Shown: one piece after another, positions 35,611 through 44,352 of the stretch | Layout of the letters: each line of letters starts with the position of its first letter | How positions within the stretch are numbered: position 1 is the first letter of the stretch | NCBI GenBank assembly: GCA_044361315.1 | Contig: JBIKJA010000013.1 | Location: 1-64,000, forward strand | Source of the DNA: Crocinitomix sp044361315 | GTDB lineage: Bacteria > Bacteroidota > Bacteroidia > Flavobacteriales_D > Crocinitomicaceae | Reading direction: 5' to 3' | DNA length: 64,000 nt | Program-made: the position numbers and the translations under genes | The notes under the pieces: model-generated | Seen by the model: only the letters and a program-made list of their open reading frames with translations | What the model was told of the DNA's origin: nothing | Database searches by the model: none

Positions 35611-37395
35611 CTACTTCACCATTAATTTAGCGTTAGAAATCACTTGATTAGATTCATTGTCAATTAACAATAAAATATACATTCCTTCGGTTAGTGAACT
35701 GGCTTCGATTTCAACTTTGTTACCCGTTAAAGTTGTATTCGAATAAACCAATTTACCTAAAGGATCCACAATTTGAATCGAATGATTTGTCAAATCTTCA
35801 CCAAAATAAACGGTAGTTGTTTCGGTAAATGGATTTGGATACACCAATAATCGTTGGTCATTCGCCAATTCGTCGATTGAAGCATTATCGATATGTAAGG
35901 TGTTAATTGCAGTATTCGTAACTACCGCAGGATTAAAATCAAAGTAAATATAAGCCGTATTAAAGATGCTTGTTTCTAAAGGTAAGCCTGGCAATAAATC
36001 AATTTTATATTTTACAAACCCTTGGCTTGCTAATTCATTGACATTGCTGTCTGGCAACATGATTCCATTAAAAATAAAAGACATTTCACCGTCAACGCTC
36101 ATGGCAAGTTCAATGTCGTGGCTATAACTTAAAAGCTCAAAAGAATTCCAATCTAAATTTTCGTCCAGCTGATCTTTGATGACTACGTTAATTGCCGTGT
36201 CCGTTCCTGTGTTTTGGAAACGAACTAAATATTCGATGGTTTCTGTATCTGGCGCGATATATCCAAATTCTCCTAAACCGAGCGGATTAGCAGTTTTATC
36301 GTTAGGATCTAATGCGCAGAGAACTGCATGTTCTAAAATTTCCGTCTCAAAAAACATTAGCTCCTCATCTGAAATAATTGAAACCTCCATAGCACATAAG
36401 GTTGTATCATCTACACCATCTGGAGTTGCTATTTGAAGATTAATTAAATTGAACTCGTCGAAGAAAAGCCCTTCGTAGTGCCAATAAAGATGCTGCCCAT
36501 CAATAGAATCTGGCAAAATATCTGCTGTTATATAGCTGAGACTATCGTCTAATTCTAAATGGATCGTACCTGCAGCGATTGTAGTTCCGATATTTGTCCA
36601 TGACAACCAATAGTTAATCGTATCGTTACATCTAGGCAAGCCAGAGATTAATGCGTAGGATAACTCATATATCAACGAATCAGGAGCTAATCCAAAATCG
36701 AGGCTGTCCCGATCTTCAAATGAATCATCAACGTTCAAGGTGTAAATCAAAGAATCGGACGAAATATGCCAATTTTCGTCAACCTCTGGAAAAATTTCAT
36801 ACGTGCCGTCATCCAACATCGAAACTGATGCGGAATAATATCCTGAAAAAGTGGTCATTGCAAAAAAACCAATCGGTTCTGAACGAATCACGTTCGAATA
36901 GGCAATAAGTTCACCGAAATCCTTAACACCATTTTCGTTCAGGTCATAATAAACCGTGCCTGCGACATCTATTAAAGCTGGATCAAATGCTGGACATTCG
37001 GTGTATTCGATATCAAACTCCGTTTCACCTTCCCAAGTATCGTTGATATTAATAAAAACTGTTTCGCCCGCATACATGGGATAACTTGCAGCTGACATTG
37101 ACCAATCTGCTGTAGATTCTAGGACTAAAGATCCACAGACACCTGAATAGATCCTTTTATCTGCTTCGTGCACCACATCGTATTGCGAAACTGTTATTTC
37201 ACCGTCGCATGGGGCTATGAATCGATACCAATGATCAGAACCAGGACCATCAGCGTAGGTCATATAAGACTCTCCTGCAGGAATTGGCATTGCAGTTGCA
37301 CAACTAGGTCCACCCGGATAATAACCTTGTCCAAAAGTGAAATTTGCAGGGAGGGCCCCAATTAGGAATGTTAGAATTAAGTAGATTTTTTTCAT
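35611..37395 (-). CDS. Secreted T9SS protein with DUF7619-type domain (upstream tandem copy)
   Basis: The product has 594 residues with the same order as its tandem neighbour: signal peptide to FGQ, N-terminal GSDHWYRFIAPCDGE domain, AGTVYYDLNENGVKDFGE segment, Ig-like middle, DPNDKTANPLGLGEFGYI/FQNTGTDTAIN block and T9SS domain ending NAKLMVK. The acidic middle (about 230-370) differs most between the copies. About 90 bases upstream of each start are also alike (the AAAAAGTGTAGCAT and AACGATAAAAGTAATGAAA stretches), so promoter, gene and terminator were duplicated together. They may be co-expressed or phase-alternative surface proteins; this is inference. Confidence 0.9.
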   Translation of the reverse strand: MKKIYLILTFLIGALPANFTFGQGYYPGGPSCATAMPIPAGESYMTYADGPGSDHWYRFIAPCDGEITVSQYDVVHEADKRIYSGVCGSLVLESTADWSMSAASYPMYAGETVFININDTWEGETEFDIEYTECPAFDPALIDVAGTVYYDLNENGVKDFGELIAYSNVIRSEPIGFFAMTTFSGYYSASVSMLDDGTYEIFPEVDENWHISSDSLIYTLNVDDSFEDRDSLDFGLAPDSLIYELSYALISGLPRCNDTINYWLSWTNIGTTIAAGTIHLELDDSLSYITADILPDSIDGQHLYWHYEGLFFDEFNLINLQIATPDGVDDTTLCAMEVSIISDEELMFFETEILEHAVLCALDPNDKTANPLGLGEFGYIAPDTETIEYLVRFQNTGTDTAINVVIKDQLDENLDWNSFELLSYSHDIELAMSVDGEMSFIFNGIMLPDSNVNELASQGFVKYKIDLLPGLPLETSIFNTAYIYFDFNPAVVTNTAINTLHIDNASIDELANDQRLLVYPNPFTETTTVYFGEDLTNHSIQIVDPLGKLVYSNTTLTGNKVEIEASSLTEGMYILLLIDNESNQVISNAKLMVK

Positions 37396-37664
37396 AGGTT
37401 AGTTGTTCTCAGAAAAAAGTGTAGCATTAACACTCTGCCAACGATAAAAGTAATGAAATGGTTGGAGATTTGACCTGATTTTATTGTTTTTAATTATTTA
37501 ACAAGGATACAATGTGTTTGAAACGACTATATTTGTTAGGTTTAGGAGGGGTGGGGATTTTTTTTTATTTTTGTGATTAATTTAATCAAGTATTAATTTA
37601 TCACTTTCCGATACTGTATCAGAATCGCTAGATTTAGAATCACCGCCAGGCGATTAGCAGAAGG
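37396..37664. other. Intergenic stretch upstream of the duplicated surface genes
   Basis: It holds the duplicated upstream region (to about 37480) and then AT-rich DNA with no recognisable gene, ending in a dehydrogenase relic. Confidence 0.4.
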
Positions 37665-38008
37665 CTAGCGCTTGCTAATTTAGTTGTTTCTAATACCATT
37701 CGCGGTGCTATGGCAAATTGGAGCAAAACATTGGAAAACGAATTGGGACAATATAATATTACGGTAAATAATGTTCTTTCAGGCGCAACAGAAACCATTC
37801 GGTTAAAATCAATTATAGAAACGAAATCGACTAAAACAGGTAAGACCTATGCGGAGATCGAATTAGAGATGGCGAATGCTTCACCTCTGCTACGCGTCGC
37901 ACAACCCGAGGAAGTAGTGAATGCAATTGTTTTTTAACCTCACCAGCAGCAAGTTATATCAAAGTAATAAATGTTCCTGTTGACGGCGGTCGCACAAAGA
38001 ACTTATAA
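37665..38008 (+). pseudogene. Relic of a short-chain dehydrogenase/reductase
   Basis: Only the C-terminal part of an SDR enzyme remains. The frame LALANLVVSNTIRGAMANW, then ELGQYNITVNNVLSGATET and RVAQPEEVVNAIVF, ends in TAA at 37937. Adding one T in the TTTTTT run continues as FLTSPAASYIKVINVPVDGG and stops at 38006-38008. This matches the SDR order of helix with PEE, FL(T/A)S and the closing VDGG. The cofactor-binding GxxxGxG and the catalytic Tyr-Lys are missing upstream. Truncation plus frameshift make it a pseudogene. Confidence 0.85.
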
Positions 38009-38013
38009 GACAG

Positions 38014-41000
38014 CTAGTTTAAAAGATGAGTTCTTGCTTTGTTGCGATTATTTGAGGAGATAAAAAGTGTCTTGCCTTGATATTTAATTGCAATCATGTC
38101 CTTACAATCATACGGTTCATAGAATCCAGATTGCATTGGCGAAAGTTGTCGAAATTTTCCAGTGCCATCCCCTAAAAGAACAACCCCTCTTCCAGCGTCA
38201 TAACGGATTGTTTCCACTTCAGTAACAAAATTGTTTCCAACTGCAATAATATCTAAATGGCCATCTTTATTAAGGTCCATTATGATCGATTTATTGATTG
38301 GTCCAAACTGTGCTAATACCGGCAGATGTTGAATTGAAAACCCATTATTCTTAGAGAGCATAACCACTGATTCGAACTCAGTAGCAGAATAATGCAGGGC
38401 CTTATCTAAATTTGCTTGACCATAAATATTTTCGACAGTAGCAGAAGCAAAATCGGCGAATGTAGGGAACTTATCTTTGATAAATGGCATTTGCTCAGAA
38501 GAACATTGTCTTCCCCGAACAGGATAGCAAATATTATTTTGATACTTGGCCAATACAATATCAAGCGAGCCATTTTCATCAAAATCATGACAGTAGATTT
38601 CAAGCGGTTTTTCTCTTGTTGGATGAAATTTATTATTTGCTCCAACATTTCCGACAACATAATCACTCTTTCCGTCTCCATTTAGATCAGCCTTCGAAAT
38701 TGAATACCACCAACCAATATCAGCATTAGGATTATATCGTTTTGTTTGATCCGAGAATTTGCCATCCACATTTTCGAAAAACGTTACTGGCATCCATTCG
38801 CCGACTATAATCAAATCAAGATCCTTGTCACCGTCAATATCATCAAAGAGTGCATCTGTTATCATTCCCGGTCCATCTAAACTTAATGTGCCCGGAATCG
38901 GATTGGCTGAAATAGATCGAGCTGTTGCGTCTGTAAAAACACCGTTGCCGTTATTATTCAGCAAAAAGCTACGCGAGGTATACGGGTAAAATCCAGGCAT
39001 TTGTCTTCCTCCAACAAAAAGGTCTATATCGCCGTCATTATCATAATCACCAATGGCAACACGTTGTCCCGAAGCTTCCATAATTGGCAAACGTGTTTTC
39101 GTTTCATTCGTGAATTTACCCTTTCCATCATTGATATATAATTGATCCTGATACAGTCGTGAACGGCTATCAAATTCATTACCGCCAGAGACAATATATA
39201 AATCCATATCTCCGTCTCCATCTGCATCAAAAAAGACGGAACCTAGTTCTTCACGCGCCTTTTCAGCTTGCCATGGTCCGTTTTGAAGTTTAAACCCATT
39301 TGGTGTTTGGATCATCATTTCGCCTGCAAAATCAGCAGAACCTGAAAAATAAACATCTTCTAATCCATCCCCATTAATGTCTCCCTTTGATACAAAAGGG
39401 CCAAGTTGGGACATTTTGTGTGGCATGAGCACTTCACTTGCAAAATCATCCATCATTTCTTCTTTGTGCGAATAAGAAATTAAAGAATCAGTTATATTGC
39501 GGAACAACTTTTTTTCTCTGCTCGCTACTAATTTTGCATCATGCGCTTCAGCAATTGAAATTTTATAAAGTTGATTGGCAGCCAAATTTTCTTGACGCGT
39601 CACCTTGCCATTCAACCATTCAATTTCAAGTGTTTTGACCACTTTATCGTTCCCTAATCCGAAATGAATAAAACTTTCTACAGAAGATTCATATCCTCGA
39701 GAAACATGTAGTTCGTGATATTGCATTCCCGACTCAGTTGTAATCTTCACCTTGGCACCGATAGCATCTATATTTAGACCATCACCTTTCAATTTAAAAC
39801 GGATATAATTATTCTTAGATTCTAATTTGTTCTCCATGATGAACGACTTCTCTTCCATATTATTGAGAATTAAATCCAAGTCACCATCATTATCCAAGTC
39901 GGCGAACGCCGCGCCATTTGAATTTACAGGAGCTTCGAAATTCCACTCTTCAGTCTTTTTAGAAAATCTAAGGTCACCCTCATTTTTATAGATATAATTG
40001 AAGATTTTTGAAGTTGGCATCAATGCTAAACCATCCTCGAAGTTTTCGAGCTCTCCATAAAAGTCTTTACGATTATAATCAATTGCATAATCATTATCCC
40101 TTGCTTCGCGTCTATATCCGTTGGTCACAAATAAATCTTTCTTTCCATCATTATCAAAATCTGCGAAGAGAGGCGCCCAGCTCCAATCGGTTTTTGAAAC
40201 ACCAGCCAACTGAGAAATCTCAGAGAAAGTACCATCCCCATTATTCAACTGTAAACCATTAAACATGTATTGATAATGCATGCCCAAACTGACAAGCTCC
40301 CAAAAACTTTTCGTGCTCATTGCTCCCATATTTCGCTTAGATCGGATATGATCTTCAGAAGCCATGTCAAGCGTCATTATATCAACAAAACCATCATTAT
40401 TAAAATCCGCCATATCATTCCCCATTGAATAGTTAGACGTATGGTTAGTTCTACTTTGAATTTCTTGAGTAAAATGGCCATTTCCGCCATTCATAAATAA
40501 CAAATCTGGATCTTGATAATCATTTGAAATGTAAATATCTGCATAACCATTGCCATCTAAATCGCTCACGGCGATTCCTAAACCAAAACAATTACTTGCG
40601 ATTCCCGCTTTTTCAGTTACATCAACATATTTCCCATCCTGATTTTCGAGCAGTACATCCGAATCCTCGCCAATTTTTTTAATTCTTTTAAACTCTTGGG
40701 CGGTCAACAAATTATCTGTTGGCAGTTTATTTGGATGATTGAGCACATAGAGGTCCAAATCGCCATCATTATCATAATCAAAAAAAGCAGCATGAGTTGA
40801 TCTCTTCTTAATGTCGACGCCATATTCAGCGCCACGTTCGGTAAATGTATTATCGTGGTTATTGATGAATAATAAATTCGCCATCATTGATCTATCCTTC
40901 GGGTCACCAGATCTACACACGTAAATATCGATCCACCCGTCCGAATTGACATCTACCATATTGACACCTGTGTGCCAACCTTTGTTTGCGCTGGACTCAA

Positions 41001-41352
41001 ATGCAGTCGCACTGATGTCTTCGAATACCATGTCTCCCTTATTTAGATATAATTTATCTTGTACCTGATTGCCACTGAAATAAATATCAGTTAAGCCGTC
41101 ATTGTTTATATCTCCAACAGCCACACCTCCGCCGTTATAGATGTATTCGTAAGTATAAAAATTGAAACTATCGTTTTCAGTAATCGTATTGTAAAAATCA
41201 ATACCTGTTTCTTCGGAGGTTAGGGTTTCGAACTTCATTTTATCACCAGACACTGACAATGAATCAGACATTGTTGGATTGTCGCCCTCTTTACCTCCGC
41301 CACAAGCTGTTATGATCAAAAAAAACAACGATATAAATAAATAATTTTTCAT
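38014..41352 (-). CDS. FG-GAP/VCBS repeat lipoprotein with ASPIC/UnbV domain
   Basis: The product has 1112 residues. The lipobox ITAC puts the lipid Cys at residue 17. It contains many FG-GAP/VCBS repeats with calcium-binding loops of the form GDINNDGLTDIYFSGN or DYDNDGDLDLYV, arranged as two beta-propeller blocks (about 60-490 and 650-1090). Between them lies an ASPIC/UnbV domain (about 520-610; LEIEWLNGKVTRQENL). Such proteins are common surface lipoproteins in Bacteroidota and are thought to bind ligands or matrix, but no enzymatic role is shown. It follows its shrunken paralogue by 11 bases and likely shares its promoter. Confidence 0.9.
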   Translation of the reverse strand: MKNYLFISLFFLIITACGGGKEGDNPTMSDSLSVSGDKMKFETLTSEETGIDFYNTITENDSFNFYTYEYIYNGGGVAVGDINNDGLTDIYFSGNQVQDKLYLNKGDMVFEDISATAFESSANKGWHTGVNMVDVNSDGWIDIYVCRSGDPKDRSMMANLLFINNHDNTFTERGAEYGVDIKKRSTHAAFFDYDNDGDLDLYVLNHPNKLPTDNLLTAQEFKRIKKIGEDSDVLLENQDGKYVDVTEKAGIASNCFGLGIAVSDLDGNGYADIYISNDYQDPDLLFMNGGNGHFTQEIQSRTNHTSNYSMGNDMADFNNDGFVDIMTLDMASEDHIRSKRNMGAMSTKSFWELVSLGMHYQYMFNGLQLNNGDGTFSEISQLAGVSKTDWSWAPLFADFDNDGKKDLFVTNGYRREARDNDYAIDYNRKDFYGELENFEDGLALMPTSKIFNYIYKNEGDLRFSKKTEEWNFEAPVNSNGAAFADLDNDGDLDLILNNMEEKSFIMENKLESKNNYIRFKLKGDGLNIDAIGAKVKITTESGMQYHELHVSRGYESSVESFIHFGLGNDKVVKTLEIEWLNGKVTRQENLAANQLYKISIAEAHDAKLVASREKKLFRNITDSLISYSHKEEMMDDFASEVLMPHKMSQLGPFVSKGDINGDGLEDVYFSGSADFAGEMMIQTPNGFKLQNGPWQAEKAREELGSVFFDADGDGDMDLYIVSGGNEFDSRSRLYQDQLYINDGKGKFTNETKTRLPIMEASGQRVAIGDYDNDGDIDLFVGGRQMPGFYPYTSRSFLLNNNGNGVFTDATARSISANPIPGTLSLDGPGMITDALFDDIDGDKDLDLIIVGEWMPVTFFENVDGKFSDQTKRYNPNADIGWWYSISKADLNGDGKSDYVVGNVGANNKFHPTREKPLEIYCHDFDENGSLDIVLAKYQNNICYPVRGRQCSSEQMPFIKDKFPTFADFASATVENIYGQANLDKALHYSATEFESVVMLSKNNGFSIQHLPVLAQFGPINKSIIMDLNKDGHLDIIAVGNNFVTEVETIRYDAGRGVVLLGDGTGKFRQLSPMQSGFYEPYDCKDMIAIKYQGKTLFISSNNRNKARTHLLN

Positions 41353-41363
41353 TAGTATACAAT

Positions 41364-42221
41364 TTAACTGTTCAAATATAACTCAATATGCCTATCCTTA
41401 GGCTCGTTTTTTAATCTAAACTTCTTCGATTTAGCTTGATTAGAAACCGTAATGAGAAGCGTTTCATTGTGAAATTTAATTATAGCCATATCTTTGCACT
41501 CTTGATATTCACCCAAGACAATATCATTGGTTTGATTAACATCAAAATCATGAATATGCAATTCTAATGGATACTTTTCGGAAGGATGAAATTTATTGTT
41601 TTCACCCAAATTTCCGACGATATAATGATTCTTTCCATCACCATTAAAATCATCTTTTCCAATTGAATGCCACCATCCCAGTTGCGCTTTTGGATTAGAG
41701 ATAACTGTGACTTCTGAAAATAAACCACTATTATTCGGAAAAAAGGATATTGGCATCCATTCGCCGACCACGATTAATTCCAAGTCATTGTCACTGTCAA
41801 TATCGTCAAAAAGAGCATCTGTGACTAAGCCAGGTCCTTCATGCGCTGGTGGATTTGGTGTGACATCAATAAAAGAAACTCCATTATTTTGATAGAGATA
41901 ACTTTTAAAAACATAAGGGTAATAACAGGGTATTTGACGACCTCCCACATATAAATCCATATCGCGATCATAGTCTCCTGCAACGACACATTGCCCTCCA
42001 ATTGCAATTTGAGGAAGGCGATTGGACTCATTCGTAGAATTCCCCCTTAAGTCATTGATATACAATTGATCGATCAAAAAAGGTGAATCGAAAGAAATTT
42101 CAAAACCTACCGTAACGATAGTTTCTGCCGAATTTTGCTTGGCATAAACCAAGTTCGAAGCGCATGCGCCAAGCAAAATCAGCGCAACAAGAGCAGGTGC
42201 TGTGCATTTTTTCATTCTCAA
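41364..42221 (-). CDS. Shrunken paralogue of the FG-GAP/UnbV lipoprotein
   Basis: The product has 285 residues with its own lipoprotein leader (LLGACAS). The rest matches only the second propeller of the 1112-residue neighbour: LYINDLRGNSTNE, VGGRQIPCYYPYVFKSYL, GPGLVTDALFDDIDSDNDLEL, VVGEWMPISFF, then GWWHSIGKDDFNGDGK. Compared with the neighbour, the calcium loop GDYDNDGDID is shortened to GDYDRDMD, and an internal segment of about 85 residues between LGEYQ and ECKDMAIIKF is missing. The frame is open and a complete promoter precedes it, so it may be expressed, yet the deletions suggest a decaying or remodelled gene. Confidence 0.75.
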   Translation of the reverse strand: MRMKKCTAPALVALILLGACASNLVYAKQNSAETIVTVGFEISFDSPFLIDQLYINDLRGNSTNESNRLPQIAIGGQCVVAGDYDRDMDLYVGGRQIPCYYPYVFKSYLYQNNGVSFIDVTPNPPAHEGPGLVTDALFDDIDSDNDLELIVVGEWMPISFFPNNSGLFSEVTVISNPKAQLGWWHSIGKDDFNGDGKNHYIVGNLGENNKFHPSEKYPLELHIHDFDVNQTNDIVLGEYQECKDMAIIKFHNETLLITVSNQAKSKKFRLKNEPKDRHIELYLNS

Positions 42222-42240
42222 TAATAGTAAGTTGGTCTAA

Positions 42241-42270
42241 CAAATATATTATTAAATCAAATAGTCACAA
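42241..42270 (-). promoter_or_regulatory. Complete promoter for the FG-GAP gene pair
   Basis: On the minus strand TTG at 42270-42268 and TATATTTG at 42248-42241 lie 19 bases apart. The box ends 19 bases before the ATG at 42221. Confidence 0.6.
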
Positions 42271-42460
42271 CTAAAAAAGCAATTATTCTTCATTAAGCAT
42301 CCTCTTTAATGTATTCTGCATCATGAAATTCCTCTTTTTTGCTCCCAAATTGGTTATAAACCTGAGTTCGACTCTAAATTACCATCCAGATTTTTATTAA
42401 AATTTGACGGAATAGCAATATTCTCTGCATTTACTGAATCAATCCATTAAAATTAACAGA

Positions 42461-42646
42461 CACTTTAACTATTTGTACTGTGGTTATAACAAACTAAAAT
42501 CCCTAGATGTCTCTAAGAATACTGCTTTAAATTATTTGAGATGTGAAGGGAACAAACTAACATCCCTAGATGTCTCTAAGAATACTGCTTTAAATAAGTT
42601 GCTGTGCGGTGGTAACAAATTCGATTGTGTTCCAATTGTAGATTAA
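42461..42646 (+). pseudogene. Relic of a leucine-rich-repeat (LxCxxNxL-SLDVSKN) protein
   Basis: Two and a half 21-residue repeats are readable: YLYCGYNKLKSLDVSKNTAL, then YLRCEGNKLTSLDVSKNTAL, then KLLCGGNKFDCVPIVD and a stop. The two full repeats are nearly identical in DNA (the CATCCCTAGATGTCTCTAAG stretch recurs with few changes). There is no start codon in the open part. The same frame further up holds an ATG (42323) with a leader-like MKFLFFAP but two stops in between. It is the 3' remnant of a Bacteroidota surface LRR protein. Confidence 0.8.
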
Positions 42647-42850
42647 GATTGTGATATTAAGAATAATTCCTTTTTAAATAAACTAATTTGATTTTTGGGG
42701 TGTAACCTACTTTGCTTAACCCTTTGGTTGTTCCCCATGTTTCTAATATTGTGTGCAATTTCATTGCTTTGAATATCAAAAGGTACTGGGCTGTTTTTTT
42801 GCTTATTTAAAGTTATAACTATACTTTTAAATTGTCGCAAAAAAACAGTT
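42647..42850. other. Intergenic stretch without a recognisable gene
   Basis: A 65-codon minus-strand frame (42840-42643) is present, but it has no family resemblance I can name and no signal peptide. Listed so the gap is not read as overlooked. Confidence 0.35.
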
Positions 42851-44119
42851 TTAATAATCGCCCAATAATTTCACCTGCTTTCCATTGTCTATAATCATAC
42901 TGGAAGTGCCTTTATAGTCTGTTATCTGGCCTGTAAAACATACCTCTTGATCCATAAGATAAACCTCTGGTTCGTAATCGAAGTTGATAACATTGCCATC
43001 AAAAATAGTCACCGAAAAAATTTGATTCGGAAATTGTTTATCCAAATTAATGAAAATATGGCCGTTGCCGTTTTTTCTTGAACTTACCACTTTACCACAT
43101 ACCGTATGTTTTTTTCCGTCATCTTGAAATTGATGGATCGAATAGGTGCTCAAAGCCCCTTTTGGCAAACGTTTTGGCTCAATTTCTTTGACGTCGTTTT
43201 TTTCTTTATTTGGCAACCAAAATTTATAATCACCTGTTGCTTCGATCGCCGTTTCCAAATCATCAGCTAAGCCCGAAAATAAATCATATCCCAGCAGCAC
43301 TTCCGCACTATCAATACTGATCGAAAAGGACTCAATCGGTAAGGTTATTTTTTCGTTGGGCATCACAAAAGCAATTCCACGCTGATTCTGCATATCTAAA
43401 GCCACTTTAAGATAATATTTCGGAATCGAAAGCCCGTTTACACTGCGCGGAATTTTTGGCAAATCATCAGTTAAAATAGGCGCAGTCACGATAAAAAGAT
43501 TCACCTTGTTTTCATCTACATACGTTCGCATCCAATTTTCTAATTCAGCCCATTTTAAACGATTAAAATCACCCAATTGCGGTGACATATTCGAATAAAA
43601 ATAACTCTCAGACAATGCTGTGCGACTCCATCTAAAATCGGCAGAAGGCGCCAAATGTCCACGATCATAACCAAAACCATCATAGCGATACGTCGTACTA
43701 TCCGCTTTCAACGATTTCATAAAATAATCTTGCTCAGTCGCCGAACCACTCGCAATTAAAGAATCAATTCTAAAATCATTCGTTCGCGAAACGTTGCCAG
43801 ACGTCACATCCGTCAAAATTACGTGCATCACCCAATTCGCCTGCTCATGTGCTTCGTTATAACTCAACGTTAATGCAGCATGTTTAATCAGCTCCTCAGC
43901 TTGGGCCTTTTGCGGATAACCAATTTTTTCCATTTCATTCTGAATCCAAATCAGTTTTAATGCCTCAATCCGCCGCAGCAAATCGTTTTTAGCCACATCA
44001 ACCGAATCCAATTGATCGTGCAACTTCTTAATTTCAGGGTTCAACATTTGCCCGAAACTCACACTGGCAAAGAGTAAATAAACAATAAGCATTTTCATTT
44101 GTAGGAACTTTAATCTCAT
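42851..44119 (-). CDS. Secreted DNA/RNA non-specific endonuclease (NucA/NUC1 type)
   Basis: The product has 422 residues with a signal peptide (MKMLIVYLLFASVSFGQ from an inner Met; the first Met adds nine residues). The His-Me finger nuclease domain (about 95-300) has the catalytic motif DRGHLAPSADFRWS and the metal-binding Asn in SNMSPQLGDFNRLKW. The C-terminal 100 residues form an OB-fold-like region (KHTVCGKVVSSRKNGNG, VCFTGQITDYKG). It likely degrades DNA and RNA in the periplasm or outside for nutrient recovery. A -7 box eight bases before the first ATG favours the longer start or a very short leader. Confidence 0.92.
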   Translation of the reverse strand: MRLKFLQMKMLIVYLLFASVSFGQMLNPEIKKLHDQLDSVDVAKNDLLRRIEALKLIWIQNEMEKIGYPQKAQAEELIKHAALTLSYNEAHEQANWVMHVILTDVTSGNVSRTNDFRIDSLIASGSATEQDYFMKSLKADSTTYRYDGFGYDRGHLAPSADFRWSRTALSESYFYSNMSPQLGDFNRLKWAELENWMRTYVDENKVNLFIVTAPILTDDLPKIPRSVNGLSIPKYYLKVALDMQNQRGIAFVMPNEKITLPIESFSISIDSAEVLLGYDLFSGLADDLETAIEATGDYKFWLPNKEKNDVKEIEPKRLPKGALSTYSIHQFQDDGKKHTVCGKVVSSRKNGNGHIFINLDKQFPNQIFSVTIFDGNVINFDYEPEVYLMDQEVCFTGQITDYKGTSSMIIDNGKQVKLLGDY

Positions 44120-44127
44120 TTTAATCG

Positions 44128-44135
44128 CAAAAGTA
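44128..44135 (-). promoter_or_regulatory. -7 box (TACTTTTG) for the nuclease gene
   Basis: A perfect TAnnTTTG match on the minus strand, eight bases before the ATG at 44119. Confidence 0.45.
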
Positions 44136-44352
44136 TCAATTTAACGCAACTTTCAAAGTTACTCATTTCGAGCCGTCAATTGCAAAACATTCGAAAATAA
44201 ATTTAAATTAATTTTAAGAAATCTAAGTTTCCCTAAGGTTATGGTTTGGTGAAATATTGGGGGCGGGGGCAGACGAAACGAATCTAATTATTTTTGTAAA
44301 TCCCTTTTATTGTTAGTTTTAATGTGTTTTGGTTGGATTTGGTTGGATATAA

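Noticed and set aside
41364..42221. Calling the short FG-GAP gene a plain pseudogene
   Set aside because: Despite deletions the frame is intact, with a lipoprotein leader and a complete promoter, so I kept it as a coding gene with a warning.
42643..42840. 65-codon minus-strand frame downstream of the nuclease gene
   Set aside because: I considered a small gene or a transposase remnant, but no motif supports either and no promoter box was found.
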